This document shows positions 25,675 to 33,915 of a stretch of DNA of 64,000 bases, in pieces (position 1 is the first letter of the stretch; each line of letters begins with the position of its first letter). The stretch lies in contig CAWAYQ010000028.1 of assembly GCA_963786225.1 (NCBI GenBank), positions 186,001 to 250,000 of the forward strand, given 5' to 3'. Below the pieces are notes generated by a model that made no database searches, was not told where the DNA came from, and saw only the letters and a program-made list of their open reading frames with translations. The position numbers were made by a program, and so were the translations under genes. Source of the stretch: Flaviflagellibacter sp963786225. Lineage in GTDB: Bacteria; Pseudomonadota; Alphaproteobacteria; Rhizobiales; Methylopilaceae.

Positions 25675-25731
25675 GACTTTGGTCTGTCTCTTCCTAGACC
25701 TAGGTCTATGCTCCCATCGGACTTTGGTCTG
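25675..25731. promoter_or_regulatory. Direct repeats and palindrome upstream of the NarL-type regulator
   Basis: Two identical 12-base direct repeats, GACTTTGGTCTG, lie at 25675-25686 and 25720-25731. Between them is a perfect 12-base palindrome, AGACCTAGGTCT (25696-25707). The cluster is 140-195 bases upstream of the regulator's start codon, where a binding site for a controlling protein would be expected. The sequences differ from the TACC-type sites found elsewhere in the locus. Confidence 0.55.
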
Positions 25732-25755
25732 ATGCCTGAGCTTCGTTGACCATGT

Positions 25756-25790
25756 CACGTTGTTATGCAAACACGACGAATGCAAGCGTG
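25756..25790. repeat. 35-base repeat, copy A
   Basis: CACGTTGTTATGCAAACACG continues with ACGAATGCAAGCGTG. It is repeated with three differences at 31487-31520 in the same orientation. The right half has short CACG/CGTG inverted ends. The two copies flank the hlyD - glycosidase - GT2 operon and the kinase remnant. Confidence 0.7.
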
Positions 25791-26074
25791 TATTGCGAGA
25801 TCTTTCCCTGCGGACTTGCACGCCGGCCAAGGCTGACCGAATTTCAAACTGACCCGCTACCGGCGCGTGGCTCGGCTTGATCGCTGGCCCTTACATGGTC
25901 GATATGGCGACAGGCTGTTTAGTTTGCTGGGAATCCAGCTTCCGCCTCCGACATCGTGCTGAACGACGCGGCGATCATGTTCGACGATCCGCTCAACGGT
26001 ATCGAGATCGACAGGATGTGGTTCGCGCGGCAACGGCCGCAAGGGCCAGTATGTGTACGCACATAGCTTCGAAG

Positions 26075-26395
26075 TTATTGATCCGACAGCACGGAGCCCG
26101 GAAGCTTCACCGTCATGGTCGTGCCGCTGACGCCAGACGCCTTCGCCAGGGTGCCGCCGAGCCGGCCGACAAACGCTTCGACGAAGCGCGACCCCAGTCC
26201 GGATCCCGGGTTCTTCGCGATCTCCCTCAACCCGACGCCGTCATCCCTCACCGTCAGGTGAACGCCGCGGTCGAGCTTTCGGAAGCCGATGACGATATTG
26301 CCCTGCCTGTCCGGAAAGGGGTGCTTGACGGCGTTCGTCGCCACGGAAGAAAAGGGGTCGCGGCTCACAAACTGGTCAGGCGAAAAAGCGACCAT
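26075..26395 (-). pseudogene. Histidine kinase C-terminal remnant (HATPase domain)
   Basis: About 105 codons on the minus strand encode the end of an HWE/HisKA_2-type kinase ATP-binding domain: SSVATNAVKHPFPDRQGNIV (N box), VHLTVRDDGVGLREI (G1 box) and GSGLGSRFVEAFVGRLGGTL (G2 region), ending at a stop at 26075. No dimerisation/phosphoacceptor or sensor part is present upstream, where simple tandem repeats begin instead. It is a truncated gene. The flanking stretches 25791-26074 and 26469-26651 show no other gene I can support. Confidence 0.75.
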
Positions 26396-26420
26396 AGCGC
26401 GAAATGGGGTTTGTCCGTTA

Positions 26421-26468
26421 GCGCACGCTTTCGTGCGTACGCTAGCGCACACTTTCGTGCGTACGAGA
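26421..26468. repeat. Two 24-base tandem repeats with internal hairpins
   Basis: GCGCACGCTTTCGTGCGTAC plus GCTA is followed directly by a second unit beginning GCGCACACTTTCGTGCGTAC. In the first unit CGCACG-CTTT-CGTGCG is a perfect stem of six pairs; the second has one mismatch. It lies at the broken end of the kinase remnant and upstream of the hlyD-like gene. Confidence 0.75.
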
Positions 26469-26651
26469 GAGCACGCCAATTTCGATGGAACAATCTGTTC
26501 GCCAAATCGTCTACTCGCTGCACCCCTTCGCACGCGAGACGCGAATCTGGGGAATGTCGGGCACCGCTCAACAGCAGCGAAATAATAACTAAACGGGCAA
26601 ATATGGGGAGAGGAAACGTCCTTCACGTGCGGCTGCATAGGAGGAAAGACG

Positions 26652-28052
26652 ATGGGATCAGCCGAAACGGGCATCCGTGCGCCCAACATCGCTCCGGTAA
26701 AATCCGACCGCGGCGAGCGGATAGTGCGAATCTCCTCCTTTTCTGTCGCAGGAGTTCTGGGGCTTCTGATTGTCACTTCGGTCATGCCCCCTTTGGTGGC
26801 TGACCAATCAGATCGCGCGGTTGTCAACGCGCCCATCACTCTCCTTACGGCACAGATCTCCGGAGAGGTCAGGGACCTCGAAATTTCCCCCGGGCAACGC
26901 CTCGATGCCGACCAGACCGTGGGGCGCGTCGTCAATGAACGAGTCGACCGCGCGAACCAGATAGATCTTGAGAGCAAGGTGTCCGAAGCACGCGAAAGCG
27001 TTGAGGCCACTCAACTCAAGAAGGATTCGGGCTTGCGATATGTCTCTGCGCTGGATGCCGAAATCAGCCGGCAGACAGCGCAGTTCGAACGGCACTTCGT
27101 TGAGCAGATCGCCGAAATTACCGCGCGGATAGGGGCGGCTGACGCCTTGGCGAAGCAGAAAAGTGGCCTCCGCGATCGTCAGGCAGCTCTCGCCAAACGG
27201 GACATCCTGAGCCTGGAAATGGTTTCGCTTGCGGAGCTGGAGTTATCGGCCGCAGGCAATGAGAAAGATGCGGAGGTGGCGGTACTCAATCAGAAGCAAG
27301 CCCAGCTCGAGGCCCTGCGAAGGGGTGTTTTCGTCGGCGATGACCTGGGTGGATTGGCGATTCTTTCTCAGAAGAGACGCGAGGTCTCCTTCGATACGGA
27401 GCGTCTTGCCATTGAGGAACGGGAATTCGCAGCCAGCGCCGAAGCGAGCGAACGTCTCCTCGCCACTGAGCGCCGCCGCCTCGACACGCTCTCGGAATCC
27501 AAGATCGCCACGCCTCATCCCGGCCGCGTCATGGCCCCTGGCGTGTCCGAGGGACGTCATGTCCTGCCGGGCGACACCATCGCGACTCTCGTCGATTGCG
27601 ACCGATCCTTCATCGCCGCGATCTTCTCGTATCGCAGTGCTCAGGACCTGGCGGTGGGAAGCCGGATGCGAATCGAGAGCCGGGATTGGTCGGAACCTCA
27701 TTATGGCCGGGTAAGAGAGATCCTGCCGCGCATGACGGATAAGGCGGACGAGCAGTTCGCCGTGTCGTTTCCACAGACCGAGCGGCGTGAACTCTACGTC
27801 CTGGTGGAGCCTGAGCGTTCAACTGGGCAGAACACCCATGCGAACCACGAACTCTGCGGCATCATCGGCCGCTGGGTTACCGTCTCGCGCGACGGTGGTT
27901 TGGTACCCTCGGCATCGGTTATCTGGCGAAATGCGGGGCAATTCGTCGCCTCGATAGCGAGCACAGCGTTTGCCGCGGCCAGTGCCGCAGGTACGGACGC
28001 CACCGGGAAAATCCAGCAGGCTTTTGCCGCTGTCGAAGCCCAAACGCGATGA
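26652..28052 (+). CDS. HlyD-family membrane fusion protein
   Basis: A 466-residue protein with a strong AGGAGGAAAG site. A short cytoplasmic N-terminus leads to one membrane span (ISSFSVAGVLGLLIVTSVMP, about residues 28-47). The first half of a biotinyl-lipoyl-like domain (ITLLTAQISGEVRDLEISPG) follows, then a long coiled coil (about 105-290) and the second half (KIATPHPGRVMAPGVSEGRH, then VLPGDTIATLVDC). In the family such proteins bridge an inner-membrane transporter or synthase to the envelope. It is the first gene of a three-gene plus-strand operon with a glycosidase-like protein and a GT2 synthase, so it probably helps export their glucan-like product. Confidence 0.88.
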   Translation: MGSAETGIRAPNIAPVKSDRGERIVRISSFSVAGVLGLLIVTSVMPPLVADQSDRAVVNAPITLLTAQISGEVRDLEISPGQRLDADQTVGRVVNERVDRANQIDLESKVSEARESVEATQLKKDSGLRYVSALDAEISRQTAQFERHFVEQIAEITARIGAADALAKQKSGLRDRQAALAKRDILSLEMVSLAELELSAAGNEKDAEVAVLNQKQAQLEALRRGVFVGDDLGGLAILSQKRREVSFDTERLAIEEREFAASAEASERLLATERRRLDTLSESKIATPHPGRVMAPGVSEGRHVLPGDTIATLVDCDRSFIAAIFSYRSAQDLAVGSRMRIESRDWSEPHYGRVREILPRMTDKADEQFAVSFPQTERRELYVLVEPERSTGQNTHANHELCGIIGRWVTVSRDGGLVPSASVIWRNAGQFVASIASTAFAAASAAGTDATGKIQQAFAAVEAQTR

Positions 28053-29305
28053 AGCCGCTGCTTGGTCTAGTTGCGGTTGCGGGTGCCGCCATGTTGAGTG
28101 CAGCGGACGCGGAACCGGCCGCGCCGCCCCCGGGGCAACCTCTCGCAGAATCCCTGTGTTCGGGCCTTGCCCACGCGATCGAGAACGCGGGCGCGGGCGC
28201 GGAGCCGCGTTTCGTGGCGAGTTACCGGGCATCCGAGGCAGACGGCGATCAGCCGCCGCTGCCCATACGAAATAGCGCTTTCACCTACGACAATGCGCTG
28301 GCGATGATCGCCTCGATCGCATGCGGCCAAAATGACGATGCAGCCCGCATCGGCAAGGCGTTTGCGGCGGCGATCGAACATGACCGGCGGTTCACGGATG
28401 GGCGCGTCCGCAATGCCTATCGCAGCGGCTCGGTGAAAGACGGGCCTGTGCTTTTGCCGGGCTGGTGGGACGCCGAAAATGCTCGTTGGGCTGAAGACGC
28501 CTATCAGGATGGCACGGCCACGGGCAATGTCGCGTGGGCAGCGCTGGGACTGCTCAACTTGCACCAGGCGACAGGCGAGGCCTGGGCGCTGGCGAGCGCC
28601 GAACGCTTGGCCGACTGGATCCGGACCGTCGCGGGCGGGCCCGGGCCCGCCGGCTTCATGGGCGGCCTGTACGGCTTCGACGACACCCAAGTGCCGTTGA
28701 AGTGGAAATCAACGGAGCACCACGCCGATATTGCGGCCGTTTCGGCATGGCTGTACCGCCTGACCGGCAAGCCTGCTTACTCCGAGATGAACATTGCGTC
28801 GCGCAACTTCCTGCTAGCCATGTTCGATGGCGAAGCGGGCATGTTTCGGATGGGCACCCTACCCGACGGCACCCTGGCGCACACGGACCGCGTTGCGCTC
28901 GACGCACAGGTCTGGCCGCTTATCGCTGTGCCCGACCCGCCGCAGGAATGGAAGCGGACCCTCGACCTCATTGACCAGAGGCTCGCCGTCCCCGGGGGAT
29001 ACGATTTCAACGAAGACCGCGATGGCGTCTGGACCGAGGGAACGGCACAGGTCGCGCTGGTGCGCCGGGCCCTGGGCGATCCGAAAACCGCCGACGTGCT
29101 GGTCAAGGGCCTCTCGGTCAATATGACTGAACAAGGCTGGTTGCGCGCTACCGGAAGCCCGAAATTGACGACGGGGCTGGAGATAGGTCCGGACAGCACA
29201 AGCAACGATTTCTTCTACTTCCCGCGACCGCACCTCGGCGCTACCGCCTGGGCCGTACTGGCGTCTCAAGGCTGGAATCCGTTCACCGGAAAGCGGGTGG
29301 AGTGA
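28049..29305 (+). CDS. Secreted six-hairpin (alpha/alpha) glycosidase-like protein
   Basis: A 418-residue protein whose ATG overlaps the upstream stop (ATGA). A signal peptide (LLGLVAVAGAAMLSAADAEP) is followed by repeated helical-hairpin units typical of an (alpha/alpha)6 barrel: FTYDNALAMIASIACGQNDD, WAEDAYQDGTATGNVAWAAL, STEHHADIAAVSAWLYRLTG and GVWTEGTAQVALVRRALG. Acidic residues in these loops could be catalytic, but I cannot assign a GH family. By position it may trim or edit the glucan made by the GT2 synthase, as BcsZ does in cellulose operons. That role is inferred from context only. Confidence 0.75.
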   Translation: MKPLLGLVAVAGAAMLSAADAEPAAPPPGQPLAESLCSGLAHAIENAGAGAEPRFVASYRASEADGDQPPLPIRNSAFTYDNALAMIASIACGQNDDAARIGKAFAAAIEHDRRFTDGRVRNAYRSGSVKDGPVLLPGWWDAENARWAEDAYQDGTATGNVAWAALGLLNLHQATGEAWALASAERLADWIRTVAGGPGPAGFMGGLYGFDDTQVPLKWKSTEHHADIAAVSAWLYRLTGKPAYSEMNIASRNFLLAMFDGEAGMFRMGTLPDGTLAHTDRVALDAQVWPLIAVPDPPQEWKRTLDLIDQRLAVPGGYDFNEDRDGVWTEGTAQVALVRRALGDPKTADVLVKGLSVNMTEQGWLRATGSPKLTTGLEIGPDSTSNDFFYFPRPHLGATAWAVLASQGWNPFTGKRVE

Positions 29306-29309
29306 CCGC

Positions 29310-31301
29310 GTGTTCGATAGTCCGGCCGACGCCTCCACCGTTTTCGTTTTCGACGCGTGCCTGTTCGTCGGCCTGCTGGCGATGTCAGCCTTGCTCAATC
29401 CCATCAGAGCCGCCGACCGCGCGCTCTTCGGCTTCACAACCGGGCTTCTCCTCGTCACCTATATTGCGTGGCGCTGGCACGACACCCTGCCTCGGTTCGA
29501 GACCACCGCCGCGAGCCTATGGCCGCATCTGTTCTTCGCGTTCGAGACGATCGCGGTAGTCTACACATTGATGTCGATCGTCATCCTGTTACGCCGCCGC
29601 GACAACGCGGCGATGGCGGACGCCGCGGAAGCCCTGAATAGGAGACTGGGCACGTGGCCCGCCGTCGACATCTTCATCTGCACCTACAATGAGCCGTTGG
29701 ATGTGGTGGAGAAGTCGATCCTCAGCGCACTCGCAATCGACTACCCGCAGGCCGCCGTCTGGGTTCTGGACGATACGCGGCGAGATTGGCTGAAGCGCTA
29801 TGCCGAGGAGGTCGGCGCGCGCTATATCACGCGCCTGGACAATGTCGGCGCCAAAGCCGGCAATCTCAACAACGGGCTGCGGACAACGGCACTAGAGACC
29901 AATGCGCCGCTGATCCTCGTCCTGGATGCCGATTTCGCCCCGCAGGCGAATATCCTCCGGCGGATGGTGGGGATGTTCCGCGACCCGGACGTGGGCGTCG
30001 TTCAGACGCCGCAATTCTACTACAATGCCGACCCGATCCAGCATAACCTGATGATCCGCGACAGCTGGGTCGACGACCAGCGGATCTTCTTCGACGTTTT
30101 CCAGCCCGCCAAGGACGGCTGGGACTGCGCATTCTGCGTCGGCACCTCATTTTTGGTGCGTCGCGACCTGCTCGACGATCTGGGCGGCTTTCCGCAGGAG
30201 GCGATGTCGGAGGACATCCACCTGACCTACAGCCTCATGCGGCGCGGCTATGTCACGCGATGGCTCAACGAACGCCTCAGCGTCGGGCTCTCGGCCGAGG
30301 GCCTTCCGGAATACATCACCCAGCGGACACGCTGGTGCCTTGGAACCATTCAGGTCGCGCTACTCAAGTCCGGCCCGCTGAGGGGCTCCGGCTACAGCCT
30401 CATTCAGCGCCTCCACTACGTGCATGGCATACTCAACTGGCTGTGCAAGCCGTTCATCGTGCTTATGCTGGTGGCGCCGTCGCTCTATTGGTTCGCGGGC
30501 CTGCCGGCGTTCGAGGCCGACTATCTCGCCTTCCAGCGCTATGGCCTGCCCACGCTTTTTGCGGTCTGGATTTACGGCAGCTGGATCTCGAGCGGACGAA
30601 CCTTGCCCCTGTTCATGGAGGTGACCCATACAGTCACGGCGCTCGCCATCACCGCCACCTTGGCCAGCGCGTTGGTCCGCCCCTTCGGCAGACCCTTCAA
30701 GGTCACCGGCAAGGGCGGAGACCGATCACGGATGACGGTACACTGGAAGATGGCAGCGACCTTTGGCGCAGTGTCGCTGCTGTCTGCGGCCAGCATCATG
30801 TGGGCGTTCGCGTCACCCTATGCCGCGACCGAGATCTCGCCGCAGGATCTATTCAACCTGGTCTGGGCGGGGATCGCGATGGTGCTGACATTCGTCGCCA
30901 TGCTCACCTGCTTCGAACGGCCCCGTCCCGAGCCCGACGAGCGCTTTCCCATCAACCAGCCCGGCAGGGTTAGAGCCGCCGGGCTGGAGGCCGCATGCAC
31001 GCTCAGCAACCTATCCATCTCGCGCGCCCGCCTCTGGCTAGGCAACGATCTTCCCTGCGGGGCAGGAGCGATGGCCGAGTTGTATGTGGAACCGGTCGGC
31101 TGGATCCGCGGAGAAATCGTCGCTCGTCTCGACCGCGCAATCGACCTATCGCTGGACACAACTCCGGTGCAAAGACGCGCTCTCGTCGTATGTCTCTTCA
31201 CCTCCCAGCACGAGACGGTGGCACGCGCGGCTCGCCTAGGGGGCGCGCTTCGCGGGCTTTTCCGCCGCGGCTTCGGCATCGGGCCAACCGACGGGCGATA
31301 G
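29310..31301 (+). CDS. Cellulose-synthase-like GT2 with C-terminal PilZ-like region
   Basis: A 663-residue membrane glycosyltransferase that uses a GTG start after GGAG. Two N-terminal spans are followed by a GT2 domain with the processive signature: VDIFICTYNEP, VLDDTRRDW, LVLDADFAPQ, AMSEDIHLTY (the TED-type Asp) and QRTRW. Further spans lie between about 380 and 540. The last 120 residues resemble the PilZ-type domain of BcsA (RFPINQPGRVRAAGLEAACT), but the RxxxR and (D/N)xSxxG motifs are only partly kept, so c-di-GMP binding is uncertain. It would polymerise a beta-glucan or similar polymer. No BcsB or BcsC partner is nearby; the HlyD-like protein may take that role. Confidence 0.88.
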   Translation: MFDSPADASTVFVFDACLFVGLLAMSALLNPIRAADRALFGFTTGLLLVTYIAWRWHDTLPRFETTAASLWPHLFFAFETIAVVYTLMSIVILLRRRDNAAMADAAEALNRRLGTWPAVDIFICTYNEPLDVVEKSILSALAIDYPQAAVWVLDDTRRDWLKRYAEEVGARYITRLDNVGAKAGNLNNGLRTTALETNAPLILVLDADFAPQANILRRMVGMFRDPDVGVVQTPQFYYNADPIQHNLMIRDSWVDDQRIFFDVFQPAKDGWDCAFCVGTSFLVRRDLLDDLGGFPQEAMSEDIHLTYSLMRRGYVTRWLNERLSVGLSAEGLPEYITQRTRWCLGTIQVALLKSGPLRGSGYSLIQRLHYVHGILNWLCKPFIVLMLVAPSLYWFAGLPAFEADYLAFQRYGLPTLFAVWIYGSWISSGRTLPLFMEVTHTVTALAITATLASALVRPFGRPFKVTGKGGDRSRMTVHWKMAATFGAVSLLSAASIMWAFASPYAATEISPQDLFNLVWAGIAMVLTFVAMLTCFERPRPEPDERFPINQPGRVRAAGLEAACTLSNLSISRARLWLGNDLPCGAGAMAELYVEPVGWIRGEIVARLDRAIDLSLDTTPVQRRALVVCLFTSQHETVARAARLGGALRGLFRRGFGIGPTDGR

Positions 31302-31313
31302 CTCTGTCCGGCG

Positions 31314-31342
31314 TGGTGATCCCGGGAGGGCTCGAACCTCCC
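31314..31342 (-). other. tRNA 3'-end-like fragment
   Basis: On the minus strand the sequence reads GGGAGGTTCGAGCCCTCCCG followed by GGATCACCA. This is a perfect T arm (GGAGG-TTCGAGC-CCTCC), a seven-base acceptor strand and an encoded CCA. No D or anticodon arm can be folded upstream. It may be the short half of a tRNA left as an attachment site by an integrated element at the edge of the polysaccharide locus. Confidence 0.45.
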
Positions 31343-31486
31343 TCGCCTACCGCAAAACGTTGGCGTCGATATTGAGGTTGGCGACGTATGGCTTGCGGCG
31401 CTGCGGACTTTTCTGAGAATCCTAGTTCCCGGCCAATCCGTCTGGCCATTGGCATCAAAGGATTATTTTCTTATTGGACGCTATTG

Positions 31487-31520
31487 CACGTTGTTATCCA
31501 ACACGCCGAATGCAAGCGTG
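31487..31520. repeat. 35-base repeat, copy B
   Basis: CACGTTGTTATCCAACACGC continues with CGAATGCAAGCGTG and matches 25756-25790 with three differences, one of them a single-base gap. It lies downstream of the GT2 gene, 145 bases beyond the tRNA-like fragment. Confidence 0.7.
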
Positions 31521-32090
31521 CCCGGTCGTGGGCCATTGCCATTTTCGCGCGCTGTGGGGATACCGACCCGGCTCCGCTAGGCTTTCCTGAAGCGTTCTGG
31601 ATGTATGCGCGCGGCGCCCTGGTTTTCGCGGCCCTGAGCGGGGGCAGCTATTTTGCTGGCTGCGCCTTAACAGCGCCGCTGGAGGATCGACACCGCCCAG
31701 GCCCGCCTCGAACGCGTCAGCACGGAATATCACCCGATGCGAGACAGATGCTCCGGCAAACACTCGTCCGCAAAAGGATTGGTAGTGCCGCGACAGACCC
31801 GTGACGAAACTCGACAACCTGATTGGCTTTTGCTGTTGGCGAGAATCCCGGTAATTACGGATCCAAACTCAGGGGGCGAGCGATGTTTCGAACTCGCTGA
31901 GCATAGCGAATGTCCATGCGCGAAAACATGGCCGCTCGGCTTCGACGCCGGGGTCGGGCCGGATGTCAATTAGTCCAATTCATAATGCCGATTGTTAACA
32001 ATTCCCGATCTCATCGGTTGAGACGATCCGGGACGGTGATCGACTAACCACAACGCGCCGATACCACGGGAGTCTGTCTAGGAGGAGAAC
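31521..32090. other. Gene-poor stretch
   Basis: The region up to the hydrolase start has short open frames on both strands (for example 31388-31804 plus), but none has a ribosome-binding site, a signal or a recognisable domain. Composition is mixed and rather AT-rich around 31800-32040. I see no gene here. Confidence 0.5.
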
Positions 32091-33205
32091 ATGATAAAAT
32101 TCCAAGTGCTCCGAACAAAAATCCCGGCATCGGGAGCGCGCGGCGCCGCAACGGGTCTAGCGCTCGCTTTCGCGATTGTAATGGGGCAGGCAACGGCGGC
32201 TCAGGCAGATGATACTCCCATTGCTCTTTCCAAAATGGGTGCGTTTGCTTTCGGGGGCACCACGATCCGCGACGAGAAAGGTGGGACGCAGCACTGCGAT
32301 CACGGGTACGTGCAATTCCAGATCCCGGTCCAGCCGCGTCAATACCCGATTGTATTTTGGCACAGTGCAAGCACGATTACATGGGAATCTACGCCGGATG
32401 GCCGGGACGGATTCCAGAGCATTTTTCTCCGGCGCGGCTATCCTGTCTATATAATCGATCTGCCTCGCCAAGGACGAGCTGGAAACGGGTGTGACGAGCT
32501 AACCTATAAACCCAACCTGGGACTCGACCAATATACATTTAGTGGCTGGAGGTTCGGCACTTGGAATCCGCCAGAAGCGCCGCAATTTTATCCCGGTGTC
32601 CAAGTGCCTATCGATAATGCGCAGTGGCTCGACCAAGTATTGCGCGCAAGATACCCCGAAAGCGAGGGTGACGAAGCAAATTCACGCAATTCGGGTGCGC
32701 TCGGCAGCCTCCTGGAAAAGATTGGAGACTCCATTCTCGTCACTCACTCCGGCAGCGGCGTGATGGGTTTCTATTCAGCGACGCAAAACGCGCGCATCAA
32801 AGCCGTCGAATCCTACGAGCCCTCAGCATTCGTTTTTCCAACCGGCAAGCGACCCGAGCCGATTGTTGCGGGCTTCGACGGGAAACCGCAGAATCCGGGC
32901 TAGAGGTCAGCGAAGCTGAGTTTGCGAAGCTTAAAGATATCAAGATCCAGATCGTCTTCGCCGATTACATCCCGGCAGAGGCCACCAAGATCAGAGGAAC
33001 CGAACGCAGGCGCATCAGCCTCATCTATGCTCGGAAGTTTGTGGACATGGTCAACGAAATGGGCGGCGACGCTGAAGTCGTTTATCTCCCCGAGCGAGGC
33101 ATCAAGGGTAACACTCATCTGCTGATGCTTGATCTTAACAACGAGCAGATAGCAGACCTCTTTTCCGACTTCCTGTCCCAAAAAGGATTGGACACTCGTA
33201 AGTAA
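32091..33205 (+). pseudogene. Periplasmic alpha/beta hydrolase, split by a frameshift
   Basis: The first part (32091-32903) has a strong TAGGAGGAGA site, a signal peptide (GAATGLALAFAIVMGQATAA) and an alpha/beta-hydrolase core with PIVFWHSAS and the nucleophile elbow VTHSGSGVMG. It stops at 32903. In another frame the protein continues from about 32896 to 33205 with LEVSEAEFAKLKDIKIQIVF and LPERGIKGNTHLLMLDLNNE, the cap end and catalytic-His region expected in the same family. One frameshift near 32870-32900 therefore separates two halves of a protein of about 370 residues. Either it is a recent pseudogene or one base is wrong. Confidence 0.82.
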
Positions 33206-33210
33206 AGTTT

Positions 33211-33234
33211 GGAACGCGGCTTCGGCCGCGTTCC
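33211..33234. terminator. Strong hairpin after the hydrolase
   Basis: GGAACGCGGC-TTCG-GCCGCGTTCC is a perfect ten-pair stem with a stable UUCG-type tetraloop, six bases after the hydrolase stop. No T run follows on the plus strand, so it may be a weak terminator or an mRNA 3'-end protector. Confidence 0.65.
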
Positions 33235-33370
33235 ACAAACCTCAGAATCCGGCGCGGTCCAAAAACCATCTCATTGGGCCCATTGCCGTGATGTACGCAT
33301 ACTCACGGGATGCCCTAATTTTTAAGTTCGGGCCCCAGAGACGCGATGTACGGATCCTCAGGGTATGTCC

Positions 33371-33640
33371 TCATCTGACGACGGTCGGCCGGGCGAGGAA
33401 GACGGAGCAAATACCTGCGACCATCGTAAGTGCGGCAGGAAATCCGATAAGCGCCGTCCAACCGAAATGGTCCCAGAACAACCCGGCCACGGGGGCCATT
33501 AAACGGGCTCTGAGATGTAGAACAGCTGATAGAGCGATGTAGCATGCACCTTTGCTCTTGCACATCCGTTTGGGCGACGATATCCCGAGAAGCACCGCTA
33601 TCACTTTTGTAGCGAATTGATGTGGCGTTGGCGTCGCCAC
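33371..33640 (-). pseudogene. MFS transporter C-terminal remnant
   Basis: An 89-codon frame on the minus strand ends in RLMAPVAGLFWDHFGWTALI followed by GFPAALTMVAGICSVFLARP. This matches the last two or three spans of a major-facilitator transporter. The upstream part of the frame (ISSPKRMCKSKGACYIALSA) does not fit and the first nine or so spans are absent. It is a truncated, decayed gene in a degraded stretch. The 275 bases up to the SulP gene show nothing further. Confidence 0.65.
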
Positions 33641-33915
33641 TGCACGAGACGCGAATGGGAGTTTCCTGTCCTAGAGGCTGCTCCCATCACATGGCCGATT
33701 AACTGCAGTTCACGGATAAGCTTGCGGGTTCGCTGGCTTCAGCAGTTCATCAGCCTCTAGGTCACGCGTCCATCTCTTGCGGCGCTTCAGATCGAAGCTC
33801 GTCGGGTCCATCCATCGGCTGGCTCGCTGCTGGCCTTCCGCTGGCGATACAGTTGCTCTCGGACGCGATCCGCAATGCGCCGATCCCCGGCACGCGGCTG
33901 ATCCGGTAGCGGGCC

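Noticed and set aside
26075..27010. The whole 311-codon minus-strand frame as one kinase gene
   Set aside because: Only the last 105 codons or so match a kinase; the upstream part is antisense to the HlyD-like gene and passes through tandem repeats, so only the remnant is reported.
31388..31804. A 138-codon open frame after the GT2 gene
   Set aside because: There is no ribosome-binding site or recognised domain; it includes the 35-base repeat and reads through mixed-composition sequence.
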